A DNA stretch of 64,000 bases, taken from positions 111,692,763 through 111,756,762 of the forward strand of contig CM059188.1 of the NCBI GenBank assembly GCA_030323885.1. Reading direction: 5' to 3'. This DNA is from Branchipolynoe longqiensis. Taxonomy: Eukaryota > Annelida > Polychaeta > Phyllodocida > Polynoidae. The stretch's first letter is position 1; each line of letters starts with the position of its first letter. Shown piece after piece: positions 1 to 9,589 of this stretch. Below the pieces are notes generated by a model that was not told where the DNA came from, did no database searches, and was given only the letters and a program-made list of their open reading frames with translations. The position numbers and the translations under genes were made by a program.

Positions 1-439
1 AATATTAAGAATAGAGGTGGTGTTATTTTAGCACAAGTAGAGAACTGAATACTCGTGTAAACACACACACATAGAGGGGAGATACGTTGTTATCTGTGGA
101 CACCAACCAGCAGCCCTCCCCAGTATGATGCTATATATCTGTCATGTAGTTATTATCCAACCCTATTCACAAGATTAAGCCCCTTGTAAATAAATATGTA
201 GCGATTCCCATATCAACAGCCACACCCCCATCCTCTCCCCGGCCCCACCCCACCCCGCGCCCGGGAGAGTGAGTGGTTCAAGACTCCCCAATAACACCGT
301 TCTGAGGTGTGCGCTACATGTGCCTTGTTGATAAGACCCTTACATATGATAAGTATTGAGGTGAAGCCTTTCCCAATCTCCTCAGTCCTGGTCTTAGAGC
401 CCATTTCACCGCCTGCTACTACTAGTACTACTCACCTCA
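1..439. other. no recognisable feature
   Basis: I see no gene or repeat family here beyond a short (AC)n run near 60-72 and a C-rich patch near 225-260. Open frames crossing it have no recognisable domain. Confidence 0.4.
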
Positions 440-960
440 AGCTGTCTGTGGCGCTGTCAGCGGTGCCGGGTAGGATGCAGGCAGGGGCGGCTGGGAGGCG
501 GGCAACGGGCGGCATCCACGAGCCGCTCGGCGGCCTGTGTTTAGGCTACGGCCGTGTCAAATGTAAACACAGTCCGGGCCTCGCGCCGTTCGCTTGCCGT
601 CAGAGGTATCAAGATGCATGTTCTTCTGCCCCACACCGACTAGCCACGTCTGCTTGTGCCCGGCGATCTTTTCCCTGCACTCCCGAGGATCGTAAGCCCC
701 CCGTCCGTGGCGTGAATATCCGTGAGTGAGATGGTGTCAGATCAGGGCGGCTGACACGATAGCGGTCGACATGTCAGGACGCCCAGAGTTTGCTGCGAGT
801 ATTTCTAGGCGGCCACCCGCTCGCTGCGGCCAAATCTCGCCGAGTCTCGCGTCAGCGCGAGACGCCGCGAGAGCCGGCGGGACATGAATAAACATGAGGC
901 AGCCAATCAAAATAAGCGCACGTCGCGGCTCTTGATAGTGCTCTGGGCGAGGGTCAGGCC
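440..960. promoter_or_regulatory. CpG-island-like segment with CCAAT box
   Basis: This is the only sizeable CpG-dense block here that is not a simple repeat or a MITE. It contains many CG dinucleotides, for example around 500-560, 760-800 and 820-890, and a CCAAT-box match (AGCCAATCA, 901-909). Such blocks often mark promoters. No convincing exon lies beside it, so any gene would have to extend outside the window or have short exons I cannot see. The promoter role is inference. Confidence 0.3.
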
Positions 961-1213
961 GTATTGGCCCGGGTTCGCATCACCAAAGCTACTTAATAAA
1001 GAAGTGATATTATCATTAGCTCAATCTACACACCGTGCATGCTATATGGTGGCCCCCCATCCAGCAGCTAAACAGGGTGAAGGCGAACACGTGACACTGG
1101 TTGTATATGTAGCCAGGCTTCTCGGGATGAAGATAGGACTACCCACCATGACAGACCGTTGAATTTGCAATATCGCATGCCTGTTATTAAAAGTCAAATG
1201 ATCGTCTATGCAG

Positions 1214-1217
<4 letters not shown>

Positions 1218-1268
<51 letters not shown>
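1218..1268. repeat. (TA)n microsatellite
   Basis: An uninterrupted AT dinucleotide run of about 50 bases. Confidence 0.95.
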
Positions 1269-1274
<6 letters not shown>

Positions 1275-1414
1275 TCTCGGGGTTAAGTGAGTAGGATAGT
1301 GAGCAGGCTAGCGCTGGCGCCACCGTCGGAGTTGAGGACTGAGCAATAGATGTGTAGTCCGAAGCTCAAGCACCCGATTACTGGCGGGTGGGTGTGTTAC
1401 TGTTGTTAGGATAG

Positions 1415-1457
1415 TATAGAATTCCGGGTTATTATACTCATATAATTCTTATACAGC
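1415..1457 (-). repeat. TA-anchored repeat family F, fragment
   Basis: Read on the minus strand it starts in a TA run and continues GCTGTATAAG, then ATGAGTATAATAA. This is the same opening as the copies at 5,280, 10,864, 16,479 and 40,000. Confidence 0.4.
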
Positions 1458-1483
1458 ATATATATATATGTATAGATATATAT

Positions 1484-1567
1484 AAACTTAAAGGACCTGC
1501 TGTATACAACATATATATAAATATATATGCATATACATATATTCTGCATAGCAGATCCTTTAAGTTT
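1484..1567. repeat. short palindrome with AT-rich loop
   Basis: Arms of about 22 bases (left begins AAACTTAAAGGA, right ends TCCTTTAAGTTT) flank a TA-rich loop. It could form a hairpin or cruciform, and may be a MITE remnant. Confidence 0.6.
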
Positions 1568-2261
1568 AGATACCGGGATTATTATATTATATATATATTA
1601 AGATTCGCTCATACGCGGAGTAGCTGTGAAGAACAACAACCCATTACCATTAGAAAAAGTGGTGAAAGGCTGGATAAATGAAATGAGCAAATAATTGCTC
1701 TAACAACCAACCATAAGCAAAATATCCTATTCACATACATCTTCATAATTACCCACAACTTTTGATTTTCGATGGAGAATTGGTAGAGCGCAGGCCTCGC
1801 GTGCGGAACATCAGAAGTTCGGTTCCTGGTCGAGTTAAAACAATGACTTATAAAATTGATACTTGTCGCTTCCTAGCCTGGCACCCAGCATTAATATGAT
1901 AGTGCAAGGACTGGTTGGCTCACTGTCAGGATAATGTGAATGAGTGGGATATCGGGTCATGGTGCTAGCGGATTTATTTCCCAGTGGGACCGCACTATAA
2001 ACGTCACCATGAGTGCGCACTGTCACAAGTCAGTACCCGTCCTGATATGACCTTAGCATACCTGCCAAGTCCTACGTTTTGGCCGTAAAGACTACGGCTT
2101 TACAGGTAAAAATTACAACTACGGCCGTAGGTGAGCAACCCATACGGTTTCCAGCGTATTTGAACTCTCAATTTTTATAATAATTAATATGGATTGTTTA
2201 TTTCTTACCACTGACATTGAGAAATTCGTCACATTTGAAACATTGAGGTGTGGAGTGGGTC

Positions 2262-2310
2262 AATTATAATATCAATTATAATATCAATTATAATATCAAT
2301 TATAATATCA
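2262..2310. repeat. 12-bp tandem repeat (TATAATATCAAT)4
   Basis: Four nearly exact head-to-tail copies. Confidence 0.9.
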
Positions 2311-2400
2311 AATGAAGTAAGTCCATTACTTACACTAAATAGTAACATACCTGAAAAGTACTACGTTTTGGCCGTAAAGACTACGGTTTTCACAATCTAA

Positions 2401-2677
2401 TGGCTGGCGCAATCCTCCCGTTTACGATTCGCGCACTAAAACTCGCGATCCGACCCGACCCGCTTAAAACTGAAAACGGGCCGATTCGTTTATCGAATCG
2501 CGAATCGCAATCGTAAACGTCCGCTTTTAGCACTAAAAACTGAGTTTTATGCGCGAATCGCAATCGCTAGGTGTGCGCGGGGGGGGCGCACACCTAGCGA
2601 TTTTTGTGCGCGAAACGGGCAGTTTTACATCGTAAACGGTAGGTGGGTGCGCACAAACGGTAGGTGTGCGCCAGCCA
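2401..2677. mobile_element. MITE family E, copy 1
   Basis: Terminal inverted repeats TGGCTGGCGCA / TGCGCCAGCCA are flanked by TAA (2398-2400) and TTA (2678-2680). The body is palindromic and rich in TCGCGAATCG words. A homologue lies at 57,405-57,679 with exact TTA target copies. A TWA target is typical of PIF/Harbinger elements; no transposase is encoded. Confidence 0.75.
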
Positions 2678-2739
2678 TTAGACTACCGTTTTCATTCTTG
2701 GGGTTTGACGCATATTCCTTAGATGTTGCCAGGATGTGA

Positions 2740-3395
2740 AGGCCTGGTCACATACACGTTAGTGGACATAGTTGAATGTAGTGGAGGCCTACTTAGTTGA
2801 ACGTAGTTGAACGTAGTTGAACGTAGCTGAACGTAGCTGAACGTAGCTGAACGTAGCCGAACGTAGTTGAACGTAGTTGAACGTAGTTGAACGTAGTTGC
2901 ACATAGTTGAATGTACCGGCATCCATACTTCTCCGTCATGCTAACTTGGTCATAACGTGGGTGGGCGGTGAGTTCCGATTTAATCTTTGGACATGTTCAA
3001 AAGAGCGCTACATTAGGGGTTGAATTTGCCTCCGTGATGCCAACATACTCTAGCATACTCTAGCATACTCTAGCATACTCTAACATACTGTAGTGTGCTC
3101 TAGCATACTTGGACGAAGCCCTGGTCACATAGCCATTAGTGGACGTAGGTGAACGTAGTGGAGGCTAACATAGTTGAACGTACCAGCATCTGTACAGTAG
3201 CGTATTTATCCATACTGTAACATATTTATCCGTACCGTAATGTATTTATCCGTACCGAATTTATCTGTACCAAGACCTGCCAAACCTTAACGTATTTCAA
3301 CGTAGTTTAACATACTACCACGTTTCACCCACGTTCGCCTCCACTACGTTCACCTACGTTCAACTACGTCCACTAACGCGTATGTGATTGGGGCA
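2740..3395. mobile_element. GTCACAC-terminus MITE D1
   Basis: Outer ends are AGGCCTGGTCACATA and TATGTGATTGGGGCA, inserted at a TGA/TAA target in the SINE tail. The body has about a dozen degenerate copies of a 10-base GAACGTAGTT word on the left arm and complementary ACGTTCACCT words on the right. A second left-end copy starts at 3117, so the element may be doubled internally. Confidence 0.7.
3047..3105. repeat. 10-bp tandem repeat (CATACTCTAG)n
   Basis: About five copies inside MITE D1. Confidence 0.85.
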
Positions 3396-3420
3396 TAAAA
3401 CTCTAACAACCAACCAACCA

Positions 3421-4608
3421 CCTAGGCCTACACCAAGTTCTGAGAGATTACCCTGAATATCTTCTAGTGCCAACTTGAAAGGCCTGCTCAGTGCTCTGCT
3501 AAATGCTGGTTACGTGGTGTCTGATAAAGAAGGCACATCCTGGCACATATCATGGCATTGCACCTGTTCTGCACAGCCTTGTTTCACCCTTCCTTGCTGC
3601 TTACTCCTCACTGCCTACCCTCCCCGCCAACATTCTTTTCCAGATTCATTGTAACCTGCTTTAAATGCCGAAGGTGTTACTAAGTCATAGACACACACCT
3701 GTCCCAGGTATCCGCATGCAGGGTTCGCACAATCTTTAAATGGCCTTGAATTTGAAGGTGTCTCTTGAAAAGGCCTTAAATTTGAAAATATCCTCAAAAG
3801 GCCTTGAGAATTGACCAAATACCCCCCAAAAATACCTTGAATTCTTTTTATTTTTGGGGTGCAGAGAGTGAAAATTTGATTGACGACAGTGTTTTGAATG
3901 GCTAGATGTGTGGCTTATTAACTAATCTAGGACAATTGCTAAGTATAGTAAAAATGTTAATTTCCTAGTTGCTTCTTTTGCTTTATAAAAAAATAGCAGA
4001 CAGAAATCTGGTAAAGTAACACCATAAAGAGTTGAGATGTATATAATCATTATAGTTCTTTCGGCTTTAAACAAGGAATTTCTTATCTGAAAAGGCCATA
4101 AAAAGGCTTTAAATTTGGTTGCTGAATAGGTTATGATTTATGAAGCCTGGTATGTACGCACATGCGCACCTGCATGTAACCATGAGTTGGCTGTAACCTT
4201 GGTAACATCACAAAGGTGGTGCGTGCTACCAGAACCAGACATATCGCATGAGCAGTGAGTGATGCAAGTCAGTGCTTTTCTGTGCAGAGAGGCATCCATC
4301 TCACGATGGAACTTCATACACAATAATAATTTCACTCGCAACTAGGACGAATCAAATCCAAGTGCGGAGTATGTGTAGTAAAACATCAATCACATCATTT
4401 ATTGCTCTTTTTTTTTCTTCTTTGTTTTGTATTCACCAGAAGTGTCTTATTTTCAGCGCTGAGATGGTATGGGATCATGGAGCTACTGGTTATCGGGAGC
4501 AGGCTATATATATAGCATTAGTACACCAATTTATTATCTGATTAACTTAGTTTATTCGATGTGCGGTGTTATTTCAGATAGACTTCTTCCACTTTGAGGC
4601 TTGCAACC
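3421..4608. other. no recognisable gene; unique-looking sequence
   Basis: Contains AAGGCCTTAAATTTGAA words repeated near 3,735-3,800 and 4,090-4,115, a possible degenerate short repeat. No coding domain, RNA gene or transposon end was recognised. Confidence 0.35.
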
Positions 4609-4952
4609 GGCTGCATATTCCGATGAAGCATCGAATTTTCAAAACCAAAACAATTATCTGGAATTGATTCTACATGTCTAACTTAGATATTGATGCACTT
4701 ATTAAGCACATCTTGCCACATAGAAGGGAATAATGAGAAAATTCAATAGAATCTGTTAATCCTCTGGTGGTAGAGTTTTTGCATGCTTGCCAAAATTAAT
4801 TTGACAATTTTGCACTTCAAAGATCTCAAAGCTTAGGCATTTAACATAAACAGTAATTTAAACTAAAGCAAGGTAGATTATAACAGTCAGTTTAATGTAT
4901 TTATCTCAGGAAACTTATAGAAACTCGAAATCATCGGACTATGCAACTTTAA
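4609..4952 (+). mobile_element. MITE family A, copy 1
   Basis: A member of the commonest MITE here, about 355 bp, with ends TTAAAGTTGCATAGTCCGAT and its complement. The left end is degraded (GGCTGCATATTCCGATG). The right end is CATCGGACTATGCAACTTT plus AA. The ends are compatible with a TTAA or TA target. It lacks the CCC/GGG termini expected of piggyBac. Confidence 0.8.
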
Positions 4953-4957
4953 TGCTG

Positions 4958-4960
<3 letters not shown>

Positions 4961-5000
<40 letters not shown>
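4961..5000. repeat. (TA)n microsatellite
   Basis: A pure TA run between MITE A1 and a SINE. Confidence 0.95.
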
Positions 5001-5006
5001 TTCAAA

Positions 5007-5230
5007 CCAGATGAGATGGCCGAATGAGTTAGAGCATCCGTCTCCTGTGTTGGTAGATCGTGGGATAGTGGGTTCAAACCCTGGTCGAGTCAAAACGATG
5101 ACTTAAAAATTTATACTTGCCGCTTCCTAGCCAAGCGTTCGGCAATCCTTAGGATAGGGTAAGGAGCAGTGGAATGAGGAAGACCAATTGTTCACGATTG
5201 AAATTTCCCCTGCTTAATGAACTAATGTAC

Positions 5231-5234
<4 letters not shown>
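5007..5234 (+). mobile_element. tRNA-headed SINE, type B
   Basis: The tRNA-like head (GATGGCCGAATGAGTTAGAG, then GGTTCAAACCC) and core (CTTCCTAGCC...GGATAGGG) match type A. The 3' part is instead a short module with GCAGTGGAATGAGGAAGACC, ending AACTAATGTACCA. It ends at a TA microsatellite. Confidence 0.8.

Positions 5235-5279
<45 letters not shown>
5235..5279. repeat. (TA)n microsatellite
   Basis: It separates the type B SINE from a family F repeat. Confidence 0.95.
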
Positions 5280-5280
<1 letters not shown>

Positions 5281-5500
5281 GTGATGTATAAGCATTATGC
5301 GAGTATAAAGCCACATAAGGGAATTTCTATGTTCTTATTACACTGTATTATGTTATTCCGATATTATATTATTGGCCAATGGGCTATTTGCTTCCTACTC
5401 ATATGGGCACCAGTGGCTCCACCACCGCCGAACCATACTTCCGCCGCTACCACTGTCACTTGTGACCGGAACTTTTTCCTTTTAGGCTAGGGCAAATATT
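5280..5500 (+). repeat. TA-anchored repeat family F, copy
   Basis: Begins directly after (TA)n with TGTGATGTATAAGCATTATG and GCGAGTATAAAG. It later contains CACCAGTGGCTCCACCACCG. The same order of words follows TA runs at 10,864, 16,479 and 40,000. Confidence 0.6.
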
Positions 5501-5572
5501 CCCTATGCCAGAGAATATATTATCTCAACCCACATTCATTGTCTTTCTCCCTTTTGTACTGTAGCTTGTATT

Positions 5573-5605
<33 letters not shown>

Positions 5606-5706
5606 AAATATGTATATATATGTATATATATGTATATATATGTATATATATGTATATATATGTATATATATGTATATATATGTATATATATACATATATA
5701 TATATG
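5573..5706. repeat. (TATATG)n microsatellite
   Basis: TA run merging into about nine TATATG hexamers. Open frames here on both strands are repeat artefacts. Confidence 0.95.
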
Positions 5707-6102
5707 TGTGTGGTTTCTATGCAAATATACAAGCGCTATTCAAAGTTATAAGATCGAAGTCCTTTCCATGTTTGCAATATTAGTTCTGGTATAATTTGCC
5801 CTTCGTGCTTGTGTTTGTGGACGACATAAGCCAGAACCTAACACTAACAGTATGCATTAACGCTGACAAAGTCAGAGTAAATGTGTGAGCAGCACTGAAC
5901 ATCATCTACCATGCTCGAGAAACCCCAAAGGCAAACTCCATAAAATTAATAGTTGCTTTGAGAAAAAGAATACCCCAACACAACATATTCTTTTATTTCA
6001 TATTCCGCAAATTCTGAGCCGAACTCCTTCAACTAGTGTTGTCTAAAAAAATATATAACCGCTTATAGGCCCTATTAGTCTTTAAATCAAAATAAATAGG
6101 TA

Positions 6103-6298
6103 CAGTACAAGCTCTCTAAATCGACCGACCATGGGACCGACTTTAAATGGTCATTTTAGGGAGGTGGTCCCATTAGGGAGGTTTTAACAAATCTGTTCAA
6201 TGGTATTCGGATGGGCGATTAATTGGGACCAAAATAAAGCGATCGATATAGGGGAACGGTCGATCTGTGGAGGTGGTCGGTTAGAGAGGTTTTACTGT
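6103..6298. mobile_element. pogo/Tigger-like MITE P1
   Basis: About 196 bp with ends CAGTACAAGCTCTCTAAA and AGAGAGGTTTTACTG, and internal inverted GGAGGTGGTC blocks. CAGT...ACTG ends at TA are usual for pogo-type Tc1/mariner MITEs. Related copies lie near 14.4, 39.8, 40.3, 40.4 and 53.6 kb. Confidence 0.75.
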
Positions 6299-6701
6299 TC
6301 ATTTGAATGCAATATTCCACTACCCCCCTCGCCCGCCACACACACACACACATTTGTCGTAGGTGAACCTATTTGTTAAGTCATGCTGAATTCACATGAG
6401 TAAATGTGGCCAGAGAGCTGAACTAGAACTTAGAAGCGAGGCTGGATGGAATCGTCAAGGCTTGGCACATTACCTAATTATCGCCCGCCCGCCCGGCCAC
6501 GGATCTTAGCACGACGCTTGTATTTATTTAGCTCACGATTCGGTAATGCGCTGTGGCCTGTGAACAAGCAGCACTGCACACGAGAATGACGTGTGTTTTT
6601 GCATGTCTCAGAGAAGTGTGTAATCAAAGCCAGCAGCAGACGTGGGAATTATTCCCTTTAAACGCGCAGTGCAATTAGCGGGCCGTGCTCGTCTGTATAG
6701 T
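6299..6701. other. no recognisable gene
   Basis: Contains a short (CA)n run at 6,338-6,352. Nothing else was identified. Confidence 0.35.
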
Positions 6702-6824
6702 TTTAAAGCTGCATAGTCCGATGAAGCGACACATTTTCAAAACCAAAATAATTATTTAGATTTGATTCTACATATTTAACTTGGATTCTAATGCGCTTGT
6801 TGAGCATGTATTGCAACATAGAAA

Positions 6825-7048
6825 CCAGATGGGATGGCCGAATGAGTTAGAGCGTCTGTCTCCAGTGTTGGTAGATCATGGGATTGTGGGTTCGAATCCT
6901 GGTTGAGTCAAACCAATGACTTAAAAATTGATACTTGTCGCTTCCTAGCCGGGTGCTTGGCATTATTAGGAGAGGGCAAGGAGCAGTGGAATCAGGAAGA
7001 CCAATCGTCCGTGATTGAAATTTCTCCTGCTTAAACAACTAATGTATT
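6825..7048 (+). mobile_element. tRNA-headed SINE, type B, inside MITE A2
   Basis: Complete head, core and type B 3' module. ATAGAA occurs on both sides of the SINE block (left CATAGAAA, right AATAGAAGGG), a plausible short TSD. Confidence 0.8.
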
Positions 7049-7065
7049 ACCCAAAAATGGAAGGG

Positions 7066-7224
7066 GGTTTGAATCCTGGTCGAGTCAAACTAATGACTTA
7101 AAAATTTATACTTCTCGCTTCCTAGCCGGGTGCTTGGCATTATTAGGATAGGGCAAGGAGCAGTGGAATCAGGAAGACCAATCGTCCGTGATTGAAATTT
7201 CTCCTGCTTAAACAACTAATGTAC
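7066..7224 (+). mobile_element. partial type B SINE, tandem to the preceding copy
   Basis: Starts inside the B box (GGGTTTGAATCCTGG) and repeats the core and 3' module almost exactly. It looks like a local tandem duplication rather than an independent insertion. Confidence 0.75.
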
Positions 7225-7263
7225 CACCCAAAAATAGAAGGGAATACTGAGGCAATTTAATAT

Positions 7264-7453
7264 GTAAACGCCAATCCAAAAAATTAATTAAAATAAAATA
7301 TCTATAGCTGAAAATATTTTTGATTCTCACTATTTCCACTTTTCTTGTGATGACATGATTATGGAGCAATGAATAAAAAAAAGTAGGAAAGTAACTAAAT
7401 AACATCGTTAAAGGTTTGATTCCAATGTTTATCCTCATTTTTGGATTGGCGTT
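7264..7453. mobile_element. MITE family C, copy 1
   Basis: Inverted ends GTAAACGCCAATCCAAAAA / TTTTTGGATTGGCGTT lie inside MITE A2. Internal words GATTATGGAGCA and TTTGATTCCAATGTTTATC recur in the copy at 11,088. Confidence 0.7.
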
Positions 7454-7679
7454 GGACTCTTCATATTGAACCTGTCATTGCAGCAGCCTATGTTGTCAGA
7501 GCTTTGGCATGCTTCCCCAAATTCATGTGGCATATTTACGCTTCAAATATCTCCAAAGTGAGCCATTTAAAATCAAACTTACTTCAATCTAAAGCAAGGT
7601 AGATTATGAACAATCAGTTTAAAATATTTATCTCAGAAAAGTGACAGAAACTCAAAATCATCGGACTATGCAACTTTAA

Positions 7680-8035
7680 TTAAGCTTAGCTTCATAATCA
7701 TTCGGGCGCCTACGTGCCATTAGCCTAACATTTTTCAGCGCGCGCTGTTTTGATATTTCGTCGGATAATGTAGTCAAGACTCCGTCGGAGCGCAACCATG
7801 GTTGGTTAGTCGATAAGCAAACTCACGACTTCAATTCCGACAGGTTAATTGAGAATCCGCTTAAATTAAAAGTGTTTAAGTTTCACCCGTGAATGGTATT
7901 GCAGTTGTATCGCCCAAAAGGGTTGTTCCGTTATGCACAGCTTTAACTGGCCCGACTGTCCGATGCTGCTGAAAACTGTCGGCTCACAACTGAATAACTC
8001 ATTTCAATCTGAGTTGAGATCTGAGAACTATTTTT
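7680..8035. other. no recognisable gene
   Basis: Unique-looking sequence leading into the minisatellite. No domain, RNA or transposon end was seen. Confidence 0.35.
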
Positions 8036-8412
8036 TATATTTTCAAAATAGGTCATTCCCACAGATTAAAAAAATAATTAGAGAACTGTTTTTGTCTTTT
8101 CCCAATAGGTCATTCCCACAGATTTATAAAAAAAACACCCGAGAACTGCTTTTGTCTTTTCCCAATAGGTCATTCCCACAGATTTATAAAAAAACATCCG
8201 AGAACTGCTTTTGTCTTTTCCCAACAGGTCATTCCCACAGATTAAAACAAACCCCGAGATCTGCTTTTGTCTTTTCCCAATAGGTCATTCCCACAGATTA
8301 AAAAAAACCACCCGAGAACTGCTTTTGTCTTTTCCCAACAGTTCATTCCCACAGATTAAAACAAACCCCGAGATCTGCTTTTGTCTTTTCCCAATAGGTC
8401 ATTCCCACAGAT
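8036..8412. repeat. ~60-bp minisatellite, about seven copies
   Basis: The unit contains TTTTCCCAATAGGTCATTCC then CACAGATT, an A run, and GAGAACTGCTTTTGTC. Variation is mostly in the A run and in GAGAACT versus GAGATCT. Open frames across it repeat the same short peptide and are unlikely to be genes. Confidence 0.9.
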
Positions 8413-8488
8413 TTAAAAAAAGGCGGACCCAACCGATGGAATACAGACGGAGCGGCAGTTTGAGTTCTGGAGTCGTATCGATCGGGCA

Positions 8489-8572
8489 CCGCACGCAATG
8501 GCCGAATCGGTAGAGCGCTGGCCTCGCGTACGGGAGATCGGGAGTTCGTCTCCCAATGACTTATAAAATTTG
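8489..8572 (+). mobile_element. SINE head fragment (second head subtype)
   Basis: AATGGCCGAATCGGTAGAGC and GAGATCGGGAGTTCG, then CAATGACTTATAAAATT, after which the match stops. Confidence 0.65.
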
Positions 8573-8622
8573 ATGTCTGGACATTATAAACCAGACAGTT
8601 GATACCATGCGGACCAAGGTTA

Positions 8623-9107
8623 AGCCCCAGTCACACCTACCCGGATATGGTGCCGGACGAGGCGCGGACTGTGATCCGGCGTGGTCCGTGGCGATCCGGC
8701 GTGATCCGTGGCTTATCTGTGCCTGGTCCTTGGTGATTCTTGGTGATCCTTGGTGATCCGTGGCTGGTCCGGCCTCGTCCGGGGTCTGCCCCGGATGTTT
8801 TAAAATGTTTAAAACATCTGGGGAGGTCTGGGGTATTTTGCGATCCGGGCTCGATCCGGCACCATCCGGGATGATCCGGGGGCAATCCAGGGGTGGTCCT
8901 GGTAGTCCGGGGGACCAGCCCCGGACCAGCCCCGGTTTAGCCCCGACATAGCCATGGACAACTCCCGGACTGCCCAGATAAGACCCGGACAAGCCGGATG
9001 AGCATGGATTAGCCATGGATTGCCACGGAGCAAGTCCACTTCAAGTCCAGGCCGACTGGTCCAGGACTAAAAATCCGGGGCTCGTCCGAGTAGGTGTGAC
9101 GGGGGCT
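8623..9107. mobile_element. GTCACAC-terminus MITE D2, exact TTA TSD
   Basis: Ends are AGCCCCAGTCACACCTACCC and GTAGGTGTGACGGGGGCT, flanked by TTA at 8620-8622 and 9108-9110. The body is a GC-rich series of GATCCGTGGC / CCGGAC words, giving spurious open frames on both strands. Confidence 0.8.
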
Positions 9108-9192
9108 TTAGGTTAAGTTAATCGGCCCGCTTATACCTGGCATTCATGAGTATGTGATGTCTGGAGGACATTATTAATCGGGGCAGTTGATA

Positions 9193-9524
9193 CCAGACGG
9201 GATGGCCGAATGAGTTAGAGCGTCCGTCTCCCGTGTTGGTAGATCGTGGGGTCGTGGGTTCGAACCCTGGTCGAGTCAAACCGATGACTTAAAAATTCCT
9301 AGCCTGGCACTCAGCATTATTAGGATAGGGCAAGGACTGGTTGGCTCAGGGTCAGGATAATGTGACTGAGTGGGATATCAGGTCATGGTGCTGGCGGCCT
9401 GGTCTTCCAGTAGGGCAGCACCATAAAGTCGCCATGAGTGCGCACTATCACAAGTGGGTACCCGTCCTGATATGTCCTTAGATGTTGCTAGGACGTAAAA
9501 CAACAGCAACAACAACAAAAACAC
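9193..9524 (+). mobile_element. tRNA-headed SINE, type A, full length
   Basis: This is a good reference copy, though with a gap in the core (after ACTTAAAAA). The head has GGGATGGCCGAATGAGTTAG and GGTTCGAACCC, as in class II (Ser/Leu-like) tRNAs. The core is CTTCCTAGCCTGG...GGATAGGGCAAGG. The body has AGTGTCAGGATAATGTGACT-like sequence and GGGGCAGCAC. The end has CCTTAGATGTTGCTAGGACG and an AAC-repeat tail. I do not know whether it is a named superfamily. Confidence 0.85.
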
Positions 9525-9589
9525 CAAGTTTTAGTTAATTGGCCTGGTTAGAGCCGGGCATGCCTGCTGTTTTGGTGAATGGAGGGCGG

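Larger units (their letters stand above)
2057..2716 (+). mobile_element. uncharacterised insertion with 6-bp TSD CCTTAG
   Basis: It is bounded by direct CCTTAG copies at 2051-2056 and 2717-2722 inside a SINE tail. It contains two direct copies of a motif of about 46 bases (2057-2104 and 2346-2392, key words TACGTTTTGGCCGTAAAGAC). No terminal inverted repeat or coding domain is visible. It hosts the MITE at 2401-2677. Confidence 0.55.
1771..3420 (+). mobile_element. tRNA-headed SINE, type A, split by two insertions
   Basis: The head carries tRNA-like A- and B-box sequences (near GGTAGAGCGC and GTTCGGTTCC), followed by the core and the type A body. The body stops at CCTTAG (2051-2056) and resumes at the duplicated CCTTAG (2717-2722). 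It is broken again at 2739, and the AAAACTCTAACAACCAACC tail completes it after 3395. The SINE is therefore the outermost layer of the nest. Confidence 0.8.
6702..7679 (+). mobile_element. MITE family A, copy 2, carrying three insertions
   Basis: The left end is TTTAAAGCTGCATAGTCCGA and the right end CATCGGACTATGCAACTTT. The expected 355 bp are stretched to 978 bp by a type B SINE, a second partial SINE and a family C MITE, all inserted between recognisable MITE A segments. Confidence 0.8.

Noticed and set aside
8036..8412. Repeat-protein gene (116 and 100 residues)
   Set aside because: The frame follows a 60-bp minisatellite with indels in A runs, and two frames give the same peptide, so selection for coding is unsupported.
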